From: Cannabis sativa
Lineage: Eukaryota; Streptophyta; Magnoliopsida; Rosales; Cannabaceae
Assembly (NCBI RefSeq): GCF_029168945.1
Contig: NC_083605.1
Coordinates: 35,663,280-35,727,279 of the forward strand
Reading direction: 5' to 3'
Length of the DNA: 64,000 nucleotides
Part shown: piece by piece, positions 34,026 through 45,372 of the stretch
Numbering within the stretch: position 1 is the stretch's first letter
Layout: each line of letters starts with the position of its first letter
Notes under the pieces: generated by a model
The model's input: only the letters and a program-made list of their open reading frames with translations
Database searches by the model: none
What the model was told of the DNA's origin: nothing
Position numbers and translations under genes: made by a program

Positions 34026-36275
34026 TTACTGAAATTTAACAGAGATTGGACTCCTAACATAGTGTTTGACAGAAACCCATGCCAGAAATCCTTGACCATA
34101 GGCATTGCTTTTCCCACTTGAAGCAATGTTGCTGAAAGACACTTCATATTGTGCTTTTTGGTTCACTTTTGTGAAGTAAAGCTTTTTGGGTTTAACACTC
34201 ACATAGACTCCATCTGGTGCAACAACCTTGACTGTGTAAGTTGAATATGCATCACCAACATTGGTCACCGTCCTTGTGAACACTTGAGATGGTCCTAGTG
34301 TGACAGAAAATGAAGGGTAGTTTAGCTCTCCTTCAGGTATAGGAGATTCTTCTGAGCAATTTATTTGTCTGTGTGCAATAATTCCTACTTCTTCATCTTT
34401 GTAACCTAGGCCACAGAGATAAGGAATGTAATCATCAGGTTGAAGATCGTAGACTAGTCCTGGGTCATTTGCCCTTGTTGGATTGACATGGCCTGAACCA
34501 ATGGCGAAGATGTCTGCAGGGGCAAGTGTTTCATCAAGAATGGCTTTGCCTTCTAGATTTACAACATCAGCAGTAGTCATTATAGCAGATTTAATGGCAG
34601 CTGGTGACCAGTAAGGGTGAGAGCTCTTGAGCAGAGCTGCTATTCCACTGAGATGTGGGCATGACATTGATGTGCCGGACATTATGTTGAAAGCAGAATT
34701 TGGATTTGTGTCATTGTCAAGACGGAATGGCCAAGCTGCAAGAATGCTGACACCTGGTCCAATGATGTCTGGTTTCAAAATTCCAGGACTAGCCAGGCTA
34801 GGGCCTCTTGATGAGAAAGAAGCAACAACAGGAGCGTATGAGTCCCCAATGACAGTTCCTTTAAATAATAGTGTTGCTGTTGGTGTTGCCGTTGAGTTTA
34901 TGTAGGCTTTAATCTTTAGTCCATTGCTAAAGCTGACATGTGCTGCTGGAAGAGCATGAACATCTGCTTCTGTACTAACACCATCGGTTTCTTGATTTAA
35001 GAGAATCATCGCAGCTCCTCCAGCGCTTTTGACTTCTTCCCCCTTGGCAATTCTTCCAATTCCCCCTCCTCTCTCACAGGCTACCACCTTACCTTTGACA
35101 TTGATATCTTTCAATGACCCTTCAGCACAAAATGCAGACTCTGATTTGCCATTCATGCCAGAATAAACAAGAGGTGAATATGTTGGAGGAAAGTCTCCTC
35201 TGTGGATGGTTTCACCATCAAACGCTTCTCCATTTCCTAGTTTTGTTGTGGCTACTATTTTTCGATCTATGGTGCTTGCTCCTACTGTGAGAATCCAAGG
35301 GGCTTCATTAGATAAAGTGCTGTTAAAAGGGCCAGAATTCCCAGCCGAGCAACTTACAAATATTCCTTTTTGGATTGCCGCAAATGAGCCTATAGCAATG
35401 CTGTCGTTGAAAAGTGTAGTTGGTTCTATACCAAGGGAGATCGAGAGCACATCTACACCATCCTCAACTGCTGCGTCAAGACCAGCCAGTATATCGATGT
35501 CGGGACAATCTTCTCCAAAGCACACTTTGTATATTGCCAAATGAGCATAAGGAGCCATGCCAACTGATGTGCCTTTGGCATTTCCTAGAACATTTGCATA
35601 GTTCACAAACCTTCCTGCTGCTGTACTTGCAGTGTGTGTCCCATGTCCGTCCTCATCAAGTGGTGGCTCAGTTGCCCCTCCCTTTGTTGCCTTGGCTGCC
35701 AAGTTGAATGACCTCGCACCTATTATTTTGTTGCTGCACTCAGACACGTTGAAATCACACCTCCCCTTCCATTTAGCGGGTGGGGGAGGTATTCCCGCAT
35801 CACTAAACGAAGGATGGCCTGGAAAAATTCCACCATCTAGTACTCCAATGATCACTCCCTTCCCAAAATTTGACTCTCTCCAAAATCCTGTCTGCTGGTG
35901 CAGTCCCAAGAAGTCGGGTGTGTGTGTTGTTAGTTTCTTGAATATCTTTTGAGGGCGTGCTGATACAAAACCATCTTTGTTTTCGATTGCTCTCACTTGA
36001 TCATGTGTCAGCCTTGCTGCGAACCCACTCATTACATTTCGGTATGAATATATAATATGAGGCTTGTTGTCTGAGCTTGCAGCAGTTCTAACTGGCAGAA
36101 AAGATTTGTACCAACTCTCCAAGTCATCTGATTGGGAAAGGACTCTGCCCTTTGGTTGGCGTACTTGGATGATGTAGTTCTGTAAATTGCTAGACTTGGT
36201 AGTTTGAGAGGCAGATGCGATGACAAGAAAGAAGCTGAGCACAAAAATAAGGTAGAAGAAAGAAGTTGGAGCCAT
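34026..36275 (-). CDS. Subtilisin-like serine protease (SBT1 type), 749 aa, intronless
   Basis: A secreted S8 endopeptidase of the plant subtilase family, acting in the cell wall or apoplast. It has a signal peptide (about residues 1-22), an I9 propeptide (about 34-115) ending before [10 protein letters not shown], and a catalytic domain with Asp147, His211 (GHGTHT), Asn313 (SAGNSGP) and Ser536 (SGTSMSCPH). A protease-associated insertion lies at about 360-465 and a C-terminal fibronectin-III-like domain at about 650-748. The length is normal. The usual Asp-Thr-Gly around the catalytic Asp reads Asp-Gly-Gly (VLDGGI), a mild oddity. Of the named groups it looks closest to SBT1.2/SDD1, but substrate and role cannot be read. 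Unlike its two neighbours it has no intron, although the residues at the splice position (Thr583) are conserved. Confidence 0.93.
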   Translation of the reverse strand: MAPTSFFYLIFVLSFFLVIASASQTTKSSNLQNYIIQVRQPKGRVLSQSDDLESWYKSFLPVRTAASSDNKPHIIYSYRNVMSGFAARLTHDQVRAIENKDGFVSARPQKIFKKLTTHTPDFLGLHQQTGFWRESNFGKGVIIGVLDGGIFPGHPSFSDAGIPPPPAKWKGRCDFNVSECSNKIIGARSFNLAAKATKGGATEPPLDEDGHGTHTASTAAGRFVNYANVLGNAKGTSVGMAPYAHLAIYKVCFGEDCPDIDILAGLDAAVEDGVDVLSISLGIEPTTLFNDSIAIGSFAAIQKGIFVSCSAGNSGPFNSTLSNEAPWILTVGASTIDRKIVATTKLGNGEAFDGETIHRGDFPPTYSPLVYSGMNGKSESAFCAEGSLKDINVKGKVVACERGGGIGRIAKGEEVKSAGGAAMILLNQETDGVSTEADVHALPAAHVSFSNGLKIKAYINSTATPTATLLFKGTVIGDSYAPVVASFSSRGPSLASPGILKPDIIGPGVSILAAWPFRLDNDTNPNSAFNIMSGTSMSCPHLSGIAALLKSSHPYWSPAAIKSAIMTTADVVNLEGKAILDETLAPADIFAIGSGHVNPTRANDPGLVYDLQPDDYIPYLCGLGYKDEEVGIIAHRQINCSEESPIPEGELNYPSFSVTLGPSQVFTRTVTNVGDAYSTYTVKVVAPDGVYVSVKPKKLYFTKVNQKAQYEVSFSNIASSGKSNAYGQGFLAWVSVKHYVRSPISVKFQ

Positions 36276-36342
36276 TTGAATAAACTACACCACATTTAGA
36301 ATGTGGTAAAGCTGTGTTTGATTTTTTCCAAAAGAAGTGTGT

Positions 36343-36352
36343 GTATATATAG
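36343..36352 (-). promoter_or_regulatory. TATA box of the first subtilase gene
   Basis: On the minus strand this reads CTATATATAC, about 70 bases upstream of the ATG at 36275. That position and sequence suit a plant TATA box. Confidence 0.6.
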
Positions 36353-37739
36353 AGGAGCCAAAACAAGAAAACTGGCCTTCATCTTTAAGCAAGTGCAAAT
36401 ACTTAATTGTTGAAGCCTTGTTAGTCGGCTCATGGGGAATTTTTCAGCTTTGGAACCTTTCTGATGGTATAGTTTAAAGGAATTTTTATGCTAACGGCAA
36501 AAGGCATGCTGAGTAAGTTTTAGTTTATTATCTTGCACAGTTGCTTTGTTTAAAGTATATCTATGACTTAGTTGTGGATAGATATTAAAACTTGTTGACT
36601 CCTGAGAATATTTAAGGTAGACTTGTTCTTTTGGCCGGATCAGCCTCTTGTAAAGCTATATACAATTCGAGAGATGAAAAGGGAATTTTAATGGTCCATT
36701 TGTGTTATATTAATGTATTTCTATATTTTCCTGTGAGATGCGGTTCTGCTTGCCATTATTTTATGTACTAATTACAATCATATAAGACAGAGACACCAAG
36801 AAGGGAATCTTGAACTATTTCATTTTGAAAAGATGTTTGAATGATGACTATTTCAACCTTCAAAATATATTAGTTTGGTTCAATTTATTGATTCTGTTAC
36901 CCTTTCCCTCTCAGTAGACATATCATATATATGTTATATAAAAGGGTGATATGATGCATTGCTGAATTCCCCTCTTCGTCAAAAGAATATTATTAACTTT
37001 CTTCAACCATATTGTAAATCTTTCTTTGCTGTCTTCTCTAGCTAGTTTATTCCTACAAATAAACTTGTTTTGTTTTGTAACATTGGAGCTTTGGAAGTCC
37101 ATAGTCACATCTTAAGGTACTACACTCTAAACAACCTAAGGCTATTATCTTGATAGCATCATATTATCATGAAAAGGAGGACTGAAGATTGATTTCTAGA
37201 TGTGCTACACAGGGAACTGGAAAATGTTATTAACTCTTTGAAGACACTAAAACTAGATATATTTGGAGGATTAAGACTATATATATATTCATTCAAAAAA
37301 AAAAAAAAAGACTATATATATATATTTTTTGATTAATATAAGACTATATATAATCATGAGAAGTTAATCAGTCTTGTGTTAACATTACGAAAAAAATGTT
37401 AATAGGCTAATTCAATAGTTCATGTTCAAGTAAAACAAGTTAAAATATCTAAAATAACTTGATTTTTTTTTTCAGGCCCTTTGTGATTTGCTAATCGTGG
37501 GAGATATGCAGTATTGTAATTATTTTCAATTACTAAAATGTAAAATGCCGTCAAACATTTTCATTTATTTATTACTTCCAATAATTATAGAAATAAACGC
37601 TAAAACATTTCTGGTACTTCTTATTTGGTCAAAACCAAATCTTAAGTACATAAATGGTAGGTAATGACTCTATTAGACTAGCTCCTATAATGGGCTTCTC
37701 AGTTATTCTATTCTTAGTTTTCTACAAAGAGAAAAAGAT
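36353..37739. other. Spacer between subtilase genes 1 and 2
   Basis: No gene is seen. It contains the duplicated block at 36688-36820, TA-rich repeats at 37280-37350, and AT-rich unique sequence. Confidence 0.6.
36688..36820. repeat. Upstream block shared by subtilase genes 1 and 2 (copy 1)
   Basis: From TTTTAATGGTCCATTTGTG to AACTATTTCATT this matches 40585-40735 with small indels. Both copies lie roughly 340-550 bp upstream of a subtilase ATG, so they are most simply part of the unit copied in a tandem gene duplication. Confidence 0.8.
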
Positions 37740-40244
37740 TCAAATCCCAAATATGATAGATATTTGGCTTCTAACAGAGTACTTAGCAGAAACCCATCTC
37801 AAATATCCTTGAGAAAAGCCCTTGTCAATGATCCCAGGCTTGTCTTCAGGGAAAATACTAATAGAATATTCAAGCTTCTGGTTCACTTCTGTGAAACTAA
37901 GTGTTGGAGGGTCGATGCTAATTTTAGTTCCAGCCGGTGTAACATACTCTACAGTATAAGTTGAGTTAGGCTCACCCACATTAGTCACGATCCTTGTAAA
38001 GTTCAGAGGGTATTGGCTAAGAATTACGGAAATGGTGGGATAGTTCAGCTCATATTCTGGTATACTTGTCACTTGAGAGCATTTTACTGCTTGTTGGGTG
38101 ATGAGAGAGACTTGATCGTCTGTATAGTTCAATCCACAAAGATAGGGTATGTAATCTTCTGGTGCAATGTCATATATAAGACCTGGATTGTTTGCCTTGG
38201 AGGGGTTTACATGGCCTGCCCCGGTGGCGAAAATGTCTGCTGAGGAAGCCTAATTGAAAGAACTTTGTAATTAGTAAACTTGAATTAACTAATCACTACA
38301 ATAAAAAGTAGATTTAGTACTGATTGTGTTAATTAAGTACATTGTCCATTGTTTCATCCATTATCACTAAACAATTCTTATAAAAATTGAGATGTCTAGT
38401 GTTGTTTATATAAGTTATAGTATTTGTAGTACTTAAATGCTATCAAATACTAGTATTAATACCGTTTCGTCCAAAATGGGATTTCCACCGATGTTGTTGA
38501 CGTCGGCAGTTGTGAGAATGGCAGATTTAATGGCGGCCGGAGACCAATCAGGGTGAGAACTCTTCAGCAAAGCTCCAATACCACTGAGATGTGGGCAAGA
38601 CATAGAAGTACCTGAAATTATGTTAAACGGTACGGTTGAACTATTGTCTACCGAAACCGGCCATGCAGCTAGGATACTAACACCGGGTCCTACAATGTCT
38701 GGTTTCAAGATTGAAGGACTGGCCCCACTTGGGCCTCTCGACGAGAATGAAGACACTGATGGAGCATGCAAATCTCCGATCACAGTTCCTTTAAACAAGA
38801 TTGTAGCCATTGGTGATAATGTTGAGTTTATATAAGCTTTAATCTTCAATGAAGAGACGAAGGCAACATTACTAGCTGGAAGAACATGAGCGTCAGCTAA
38901 AGTAGTGAATCCATCTGGCTTTTGGTTCAACAGAATCATGGCAGCGCCGCCAGCTCTCTTCACTTCTACACCTTTGTCGATTCTCGCTACGCCACCACCT
39001 CTTTCACAAACCACAATTTTTCCTGCTACAACTTCACTTTGAAGTGAGCCCACATCACAAAAAGCAGCGGACTCGTTACCACTAGCTCCCGAGTAGACAA
39101 GTGGTAACAATTTTGTTTGGTCGAAATCCTTTGGCTGGAACAGAGACTCTCCCTCGAGTTCTTCTCCATTTCCGAGCTTCACATTGGCTTTAATTTTTCG
39201 GTCTATGGTGCTAGCTCCGACTGTTAGAATCCAAGGAGCTTCGTTCGAGAGAGTGAAGTAATCAGGACCTTCGTTCCCTGCCGAGCAGCTTACAAAAATA
39301 CCTTTTCGGATGGCTGCGAAGGCACCAACAGCTACAGAGTCAGCAAAGAAAGGAGCTGAGCCACCGCCAAGGGAGAGAGAAAGAACATCGACGCCATCAG
39401 CCACAGCAGCATCAAGCGCAGCCAAAATGTCAGATTCTGCACAACCTGCTTCACTGCATACTCTGTACATCGCCAAATGAGCGTATGGCGCTATACCAAC
39501 AGCTGTGCCATTGGCATTTCCGTACACACTAGCTCCAGGGACGAAGTTCCCTGTAGCTGTACTAGATGTGTGAGTTCCATGTCCTTCCTCATCAAAAGGA
39601 GGCTGGCTTTCAACGACCCCTGTTTTTGGATCGGTAACAAAATTCTTAGCACCAATCAGTTTGTTGTTACACACACCGCTAGAAAACTCGCACGTGCCTT
39701 TCCATTTTGGTGGTGGAGGTGGGACTCCTTCGTCGCTGAAGGAAGGATGGTTGGGGAAGATTCCAGTGTCAAGAACCCCTACAATGACACCTTGGCCTAA
39801 TTTGGACTCTTTCCACAATCCTAACCCTTGACGAAGTCCCAAAAAGGTAGGAGTACGAGTGGTGTGTAAAGAAAAGACTTGTTGCGGTTTAGCTGAAAGG
39901 ACGTCGTCTTTGGCTGCCAAGGCTTTGGCCTCCTCAGCCGTCAATCTAGCTGCGAACCCGGTGGCAACATTATGGTATGTGTGAACCAAACGTGTGTGCT
40001 GGTTTGAGCTTGAGGTTGTAGTAGTAGTAGTTGTAGATGGTAAAAATGAGTCGTACCAAGTGTTCAAATCCTTAGTTGAATGATCAAATAGATCGTAGTG
40101 TTGTGGCTTTTTGACGTGAACAATGTATGTGTTTAAGGTCTCTTCTTCAGCTAGAGCAGCTGAACCACTGAAAACGACAATTGACATTAAAGGAAGAAGG
40201 TAGACAAAGTGATCCAACATCGTCCATTGTCGTTTAATCTCCAT
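37740..40244 (-). CDS. Subtilisin-like serine protease (SBT1 type), 763 aa, two exons
   Basis: Exon 1 is 40244-38463 (594 codons) and exon 2 is 38249-37740. The 213-bp intron is GT-AG and phase 0, falling after ILDET. There is a hydrophobic signal segment at about 12-31, with AEEE just after, and an I9 propeptide at about 39-127 ending before [10 protein letters not shown]. Active-site residues are Asp159 (VLDTGI), His222 (GHGTHT), Asn324 (SAGNEGP) and Ser547 (SGTSMSCPH). A PA domain follows, and exon 2 carries the end of the catalytic domain plus the fibronectin-III-like domain. A Thr run (about 71-77) lies within the propeptide. Everything needed for activity is intact. It is head to tail with its neighbours and shares an upstream block with gene 1. 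Confidence 0.93.
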
Positions 40245-40303
40245 ATTTTTTTACAAATTATAGTGTTAATTTGAAGTGTATATCTTCAAACAATATTCAT
40301 TGT

Positions 40304-40316
40304 TATTTATATATAT
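40304..40316 (-). promoter_or_regulatory. TATA box of the second subtilase gene
   Basis: On the minus strand this reads TATATATAAATAA, about 65 bases upstream of the ATG at 40244. Confidence 0.6.
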
Positions 40317-40329
40317 AATAAAGGGGCTG

Positions 40330-40337
40330 CATGCATG
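40330..40337. promoter_or_regulatory. RY-type motif CATGCATG near the second subtilase promoter
   Basis: The palindromic CATGCATG sits just upstream of the TATA box. RY motifs bind B3-domain factors such as ABI3/FUS3 in seed genes. A single copy is suggestive only. Confidence 0.35.
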
Positions 40338-40584
40338 GTGAAACCTATGGAGATCAGTACTATCAAAACAAAAATCGAATGAGACTTTGTTACAGTTGGA
40401 ACAAGGCAGCGATATAATTTATGTTAAGACAGCAATTAGTTTGGAGTTTAAGGTTTGGACTTGGGTTGTATTTGTATTGATTTTCACATTGATTGCGAAC
40501 TGTCTTTGATTTCTTACGATAAATTTCTGAATAAAATGAATTTTTGGGATGTTTGTCCTTGATACAATGAGTAATATTTTGTAA

Positions 40585-40735
40585 TTTTTTAATGGTCCAT
40601 TTGTGTTATATAATGTATTTCTATATTTTCCTGCGACTGCGAGGTGCCGTTCTGCTTGCAATTATTTTATGTAATAATCACAACCATATAAGACAGAGAC
40701 ACCAAGAAGGGAATCATGAACTATTTCATTATGAA
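40585..40735. repeat. Upstream block shared by subtilase genes 1 and 2 (copy 2)
   Basis: Partner of 36688-36820. It includes TTTCTATATTTTCCTG, ATAAGACAGAGACACCAAGA and AACTATTTCATT in the same order. Confidence 0.8.
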
Positions 40736-42617
40736 AACATAGTTGATATATTATTGATTCTTTTCCCTCACATATCATATATCCACAATAATTATATAAG
40801 TGTGAATAATAGAAATATACCGTGTAGGTTCCTTAGCTCTTTGTCTTTTCTATATCTCTCTATTTAGTTTTCTCTTGATCAACACATATCTATCATCTCT
40901 CCCTATAAAACGTAACTCAACTTTAATTTTATTAAAAATTTAATACAAATAATCTTAACTTTAACTGGATGGTCAATAAGTCACCACATCAAGTTCCTTG
41001 AGTTTTGAATTTTATCACATCACATCTACAGCATATAATATGCTGCATATTATATCTGCATAAATATTTATTCATCTGTTAATATTATATGTAATACACA
41101 TATATTTAATTATAATTTTTATTTTTATTTTGATTGTATATTTTTAGTTATATAATTAATTTTTTTCTAATATTATTTAATGAACAATATCATCTTTTAT
41201 TAAAAAATATTTAATTTAATTTAAGTACTATTTATAAAAAAACATAATATTATTTATGATTGGTTTTTAATTATAATTATAATTTAATTGTAATATAATT
41301 TTAATTTTATAATAATTTTTAATTTTTTTAAAAAATATTTACACTTTTTTTTTGACAAAAATAATAATAAAAATATATTTGTTAGTAATTACAATAAATA
41401 ATAGCATCGCAATAGTTATTTTTAAGAAACATAAATATTATATCTATTTTATTATTTAGAAAAAAAAGATTTTTTTTAAGATATGTAAATTGAGTAAAAT
41501 AAACGACAATAAAAAATATATTTTTTAAATATATGTAATGAGTTTAAATTGTAATTTATAAAAAAATACTTAAAGGATATGTGTAATGCGAGTTTATTGT
41601 TTGTCAGGCCATTATATTTTTAGTTATGTATATTTAATGTGGTTATGTATATTTTTACTTAACCATGATCACCAAACTCAATTTTAATTAGTAAATTTAA
41701 AGTGGTTATGTATATTTTTAGTTATATAATTTTTTTTCTAATGTTATTTAATCAACAATATCATCTTTTATAGTTTTATTTAAAAATATTTAATTTAAAT
41801 ACTATTTATTAAAAAAAATATATAATATTATTTATAATGGTTTTTAATCATAATTTTAATTTAATCCTAATACTTTTAATTTTATAATAATTTTCAATTT
41901 TTTTAAAAATATCTTATACTTTTTTTTTACAAAAATAATAATAAAAATATGTTTTTTTTAGTAACTACAATAAATAATAGCATCACAATAGTAATTTTTA
42001 AGAAACATAAACATAATTTCTATTTTATTATTTAAAAAAATAATTTTTTTTTCCAAATATGTGAATTGAGTAAAATAAATGATAATAAAAAAAATATTTT
42101 TTTTTTGAATCTGTGTAATAATAATGAATTTAAATTGTAATTGTAATTTATAAAAAATACTTAAAAGATATGTGTAATGCCAGTTTATTGTTTATCAGGC
42201 CATTAAAATCCATCCATATACAAATACACGGACAAACACTTAATATTGAAATCTCAACCAAATTTGCAATCTTTATTTCATCAAAAATGACAAATAAAAC
42301 CATAGTTACTTATTACATCACATTCTACCAGAGGAATGGATGATGTGTTAACAAGCTAATAAAATAATAATAATAATAATAAAATGTAAATATCAATATA
42401 AAGATTATTGAAAGATTTTCAAAAACATAAGTTGGGTGCAAATTTCTTCATCGACCCAATACAAGTATCCTCTCTAGAATATAACTACCTCGTCAAATAA
42501 TTTATTAATAACTTTAAATGGGAGAATCTATATATTTTTGCAATTATTATTATTATTATATATCAATACTTATCATCTTGAGAATTTTTTTTCTCCTTCC
42601 CTTGATCTCCAAATATT
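40736..42617. other. Spacer between subtilase genes 2 and 3, AT-rich with an internal duplication
   Basis: No gene is seen. The middle holds the ~0.58-kb direct duplication listed separately. The part next to gene 3 includes an (AAT)n stretch near 42362-42381. Confidence 0.6.
41137..42204. repeat. Direct duplication of a ~480-bp AT-rich block
   Basis: Copy A (41137-41613) and copy B (41711-42204) share the order TATATTTTTAGTTATATAAT, AACAATATCATCTTTTAT, AATAATAGCATC, AAGAAACATAAA, then GATATGTGTAATGC..GTTTATTGTTT.TCAGGCCATTA. They are offset by 574-591 bp and diverged by small indels, which indicates an old local duplication. Confidence 0.75.
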
Positions 42618-45372
42618 TCACGACGAAAAAGTAACAGAAATTGGGCTTCTAACAACGTGTTTATGATCAGAAACCCATCTCAAATATCCCTGAGAGAAAT
42701 CCTTGTTAGAAGTAGCAGCATTAGCAGTTGCAGTAACCGTGATTGTATACTTAAGCTTCTGATTCAATTGTGTGAATGTAAGCTTATTAGGGGTGACAGT
42801 TATTTTAGTTCCTTCTGGGTCGAAAACGACGGAGGTGTAGACAGAGTTAGCCTCACCAACATTGGTGACTGTTCTTGTGTAGGTCTGAGGAGCAGACGAT
42901 TTAGGGTCGATAGTTAGAGCAAAAGAAGGGTAATTGAGTTCTGCTTCTAAAATGGGTTTGATTTGTTTGCACTTAACGAATTCGTCAGTAATGATTGAGA
43001 CTTGTACATCTGAGTAGTTTAGTCCACAAAGATATGGTATGTAATCTTCTGGTGTCAGGTCGTAAATTAGACCTGGATTTTGTGCTAATGCCGGATTTAT
43101 GTGGCCTGATCCCGTCGCAAACACGTCGGCCGGAGCATTCTAAATATATAAAAAGACAAACATTGTTAAATGAGATATTACAAAATAAAAATTAAGCACT
43201 TTATATATGTTCAATGTTAAGACTTGCTTTCCAATAATGTAATTTTTGTAAAATGACGTAAGAGTAAATGTGTCTAGCTAGATAGAGATTTATTTTTCAA
43301 AATATATAACTTTTGCCAAACACCTTAGAAAAATATATATATTTGTGTGAAAAATATTATAGATTAAAAAGAAACAAATCTATTTTTACTAGTAGTTTGT
43401 GTGTTGTGCATTATTCCTATATATTATAGGAGATGTAATATGTAAAAGAAACTTGTAGTATATATTTTTGTTTTTTTGTAGTACTTACGGTTGAGTCAGG
43501 GATGGGTTTTCCCCCAGTGTTGATGCCGTATGCAGTTGTCATCATGGCGGACTTAACGGCGGCCGGAGACCACTCGGGGTGAGCACTTTTAAGCAAAGCA
43601 GCAACTCCACTAAGATGAGGGCAAGACATAGAAGTACCAGAAGCAGTGTTAAACGTAACAACTGCACTTGAATTGTCAATAGAGGTTGGCCAAGCAGCCA
43701 AAATATCAACACCAGGGCCTATTATATCCGGTTTCAGAATACCAGCACTAGTTTTGCTGGGACCTCTCGATGAGAAAGCAGCAACGGCTGGTGCATTTTT
43801 ATCTCCAATCACTGTTCCCTCAAACAAAATGGAAGCTGTTGGTGAAGTTGTTGACTTTATATAAGCCATCAGTTTTTGACCTTCAGCATAACTCACGTGA
43901 GTTGCTGGTAGCACGTGAGCATCAGCTGAAGTAACTGCCCCATCCTGTTTTCTATTCATTAAAATCATTCCTACACCTCCTGCTCTTTTTACTTCCACTC
44001 CTTTCATTACTCTCCCCAGGATCCCACCTCTGTCACAAGCCACGATTTTTCCTGAAACGACGTCGCTCGTTAGCGTATTGTTGTCGCAGAAATTTGATCC
44101 GTTAACTTTACTTGATCCCCCGTAAACTAACGGTACCATAGCTGCCGAGTTTAATGACTTCGGTTGATTTAATGACTGTCCTTCTAACGACTCTCCGTTA
44201 CCGATTTTAACCGAGGCTTTGAATTTCCGGTCGATTGTTGAGGCTCCGACAGTGAGAAGCCAAGGAGCTTCGTTTGACAATGTGTAATGATCGGGGCCGG
44301 AATTACCAGCAGAGACACTGACGAAAACACCCTTTCGGATAGCTGAGAAAGAACCGATGGCTACGGCGTTAGCGTGGAAAGGTTCAACATCTCCTCCACC
44401 GATTGACATTGAGAGAACATCAACGCCGTCGTTTATGGCGGCTTCTATCCCGGCCAAAATGTCACTCTCTTTACAACCCTCCACTCCGCACACTTTATAA
44501 GCCGCCACGTGCGCACGCGGAGCCATTCCTGCCGCCGTTCCGTTAGCGTTTCCAAACACGTTTGCTCCCTTAACAAAGTTTCCGGCAGCCGTACTCGCCG
44601 TGTGCGTGCCGTGTCCTTCATCGTCTGAAGGAGCCACTGCTAAACGCTTTCCTGTTGAGTCATCGCTCACCAAATTCATAGCTCCGATCAACTTCTTGTT
44701 GCAGACGTGACGACCGGGAAAATGGCACCTGCCTTTCCATTTTAGCGGCGGAGGAAGCATCCCTTCGTCACCGAAAGAAGGATGGTCCGGCTTTATTCCG
44801 GTGTCAAGAACACCGATCGTGATACCCGCTCCCAACTTAGCCGTGTCCCACAATCCCAGCCCTTGGCGCAATCCCAAAAAGTCAGGACTCCTAGTGGTGT
44901 GCAAAGAGTAGACTTTTTCCGGTGCGGCTGAGATGACACCGTCTTTAGAAGCCACTTGCTTAGCTTCCTCCTCCGTCAAAGTGGCTGCGAAGCCGGTGGC
45001 CACAGTGTGGTACGTGTGAACCATGCGCTGGTCCGTGCCCCCGGACCCCACTCCACCACCGCTGCCAAAGCCATGGAAAACGGCGCCACCACTACTTTCG
45101 CCGCCGTCTGTGCTCATTGTAGAAATAGTAGAAGGTAAAAATGTTTGATAATATGGATCTAAAGGGTTGCGTCCTGATGAAAGAGGTTGCATATTATCTG
45201 GTCTTTTCACATACACAATGTAAGTCTTTTTCCCGCCACCACCACCACTTGTTTTTCCTTCACCTGCTGCTGTAGCCATAATAGTACCATAATTCAAAAT
45301 CAAAACTGATGATAGCAAAATTGGGTAGAAAAATTCTACCATTCTCCATTGTCGTTTAGTAATCTCCATCAA
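42618..45372 (-). CDS. Subtilisin-like serine protease (SBT1 type), 801 aa, two exons
   Basis: Exon 1 is 45372-43489 (628 codons) and exon 2 is 43139-42618. The 349-bp GT-AG intron is phase 0 after IPDST, the same position as in gene 2. There is a signal/anchor hydrophobic stretch at about 12-31 and an I9 propeptide with a Gly/Ser-rich insertion (about residues 89-113, [12 protein letters not shown]), which explains the greater length. The mature start is near [10 protein letters not shown]. Active-site residues are Asp190 (VLDTGI), His254 (GHGTHT), Asn357 (SAGNSGP) and Ser581 (SGTSMSCPH). PA and fibronectin-III-like domains are present. The start could also be the second Met. Predicted to be an active secreted protease; substrate unknown. 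Confidence 0.93.

Noticed and set aside
34627..35952. Plus-strand ORFs across the subtilase genes
   Set aside because: They are shadows of the conserved minus-strand coding sequence, and similar shadows occur in all three paralogues.
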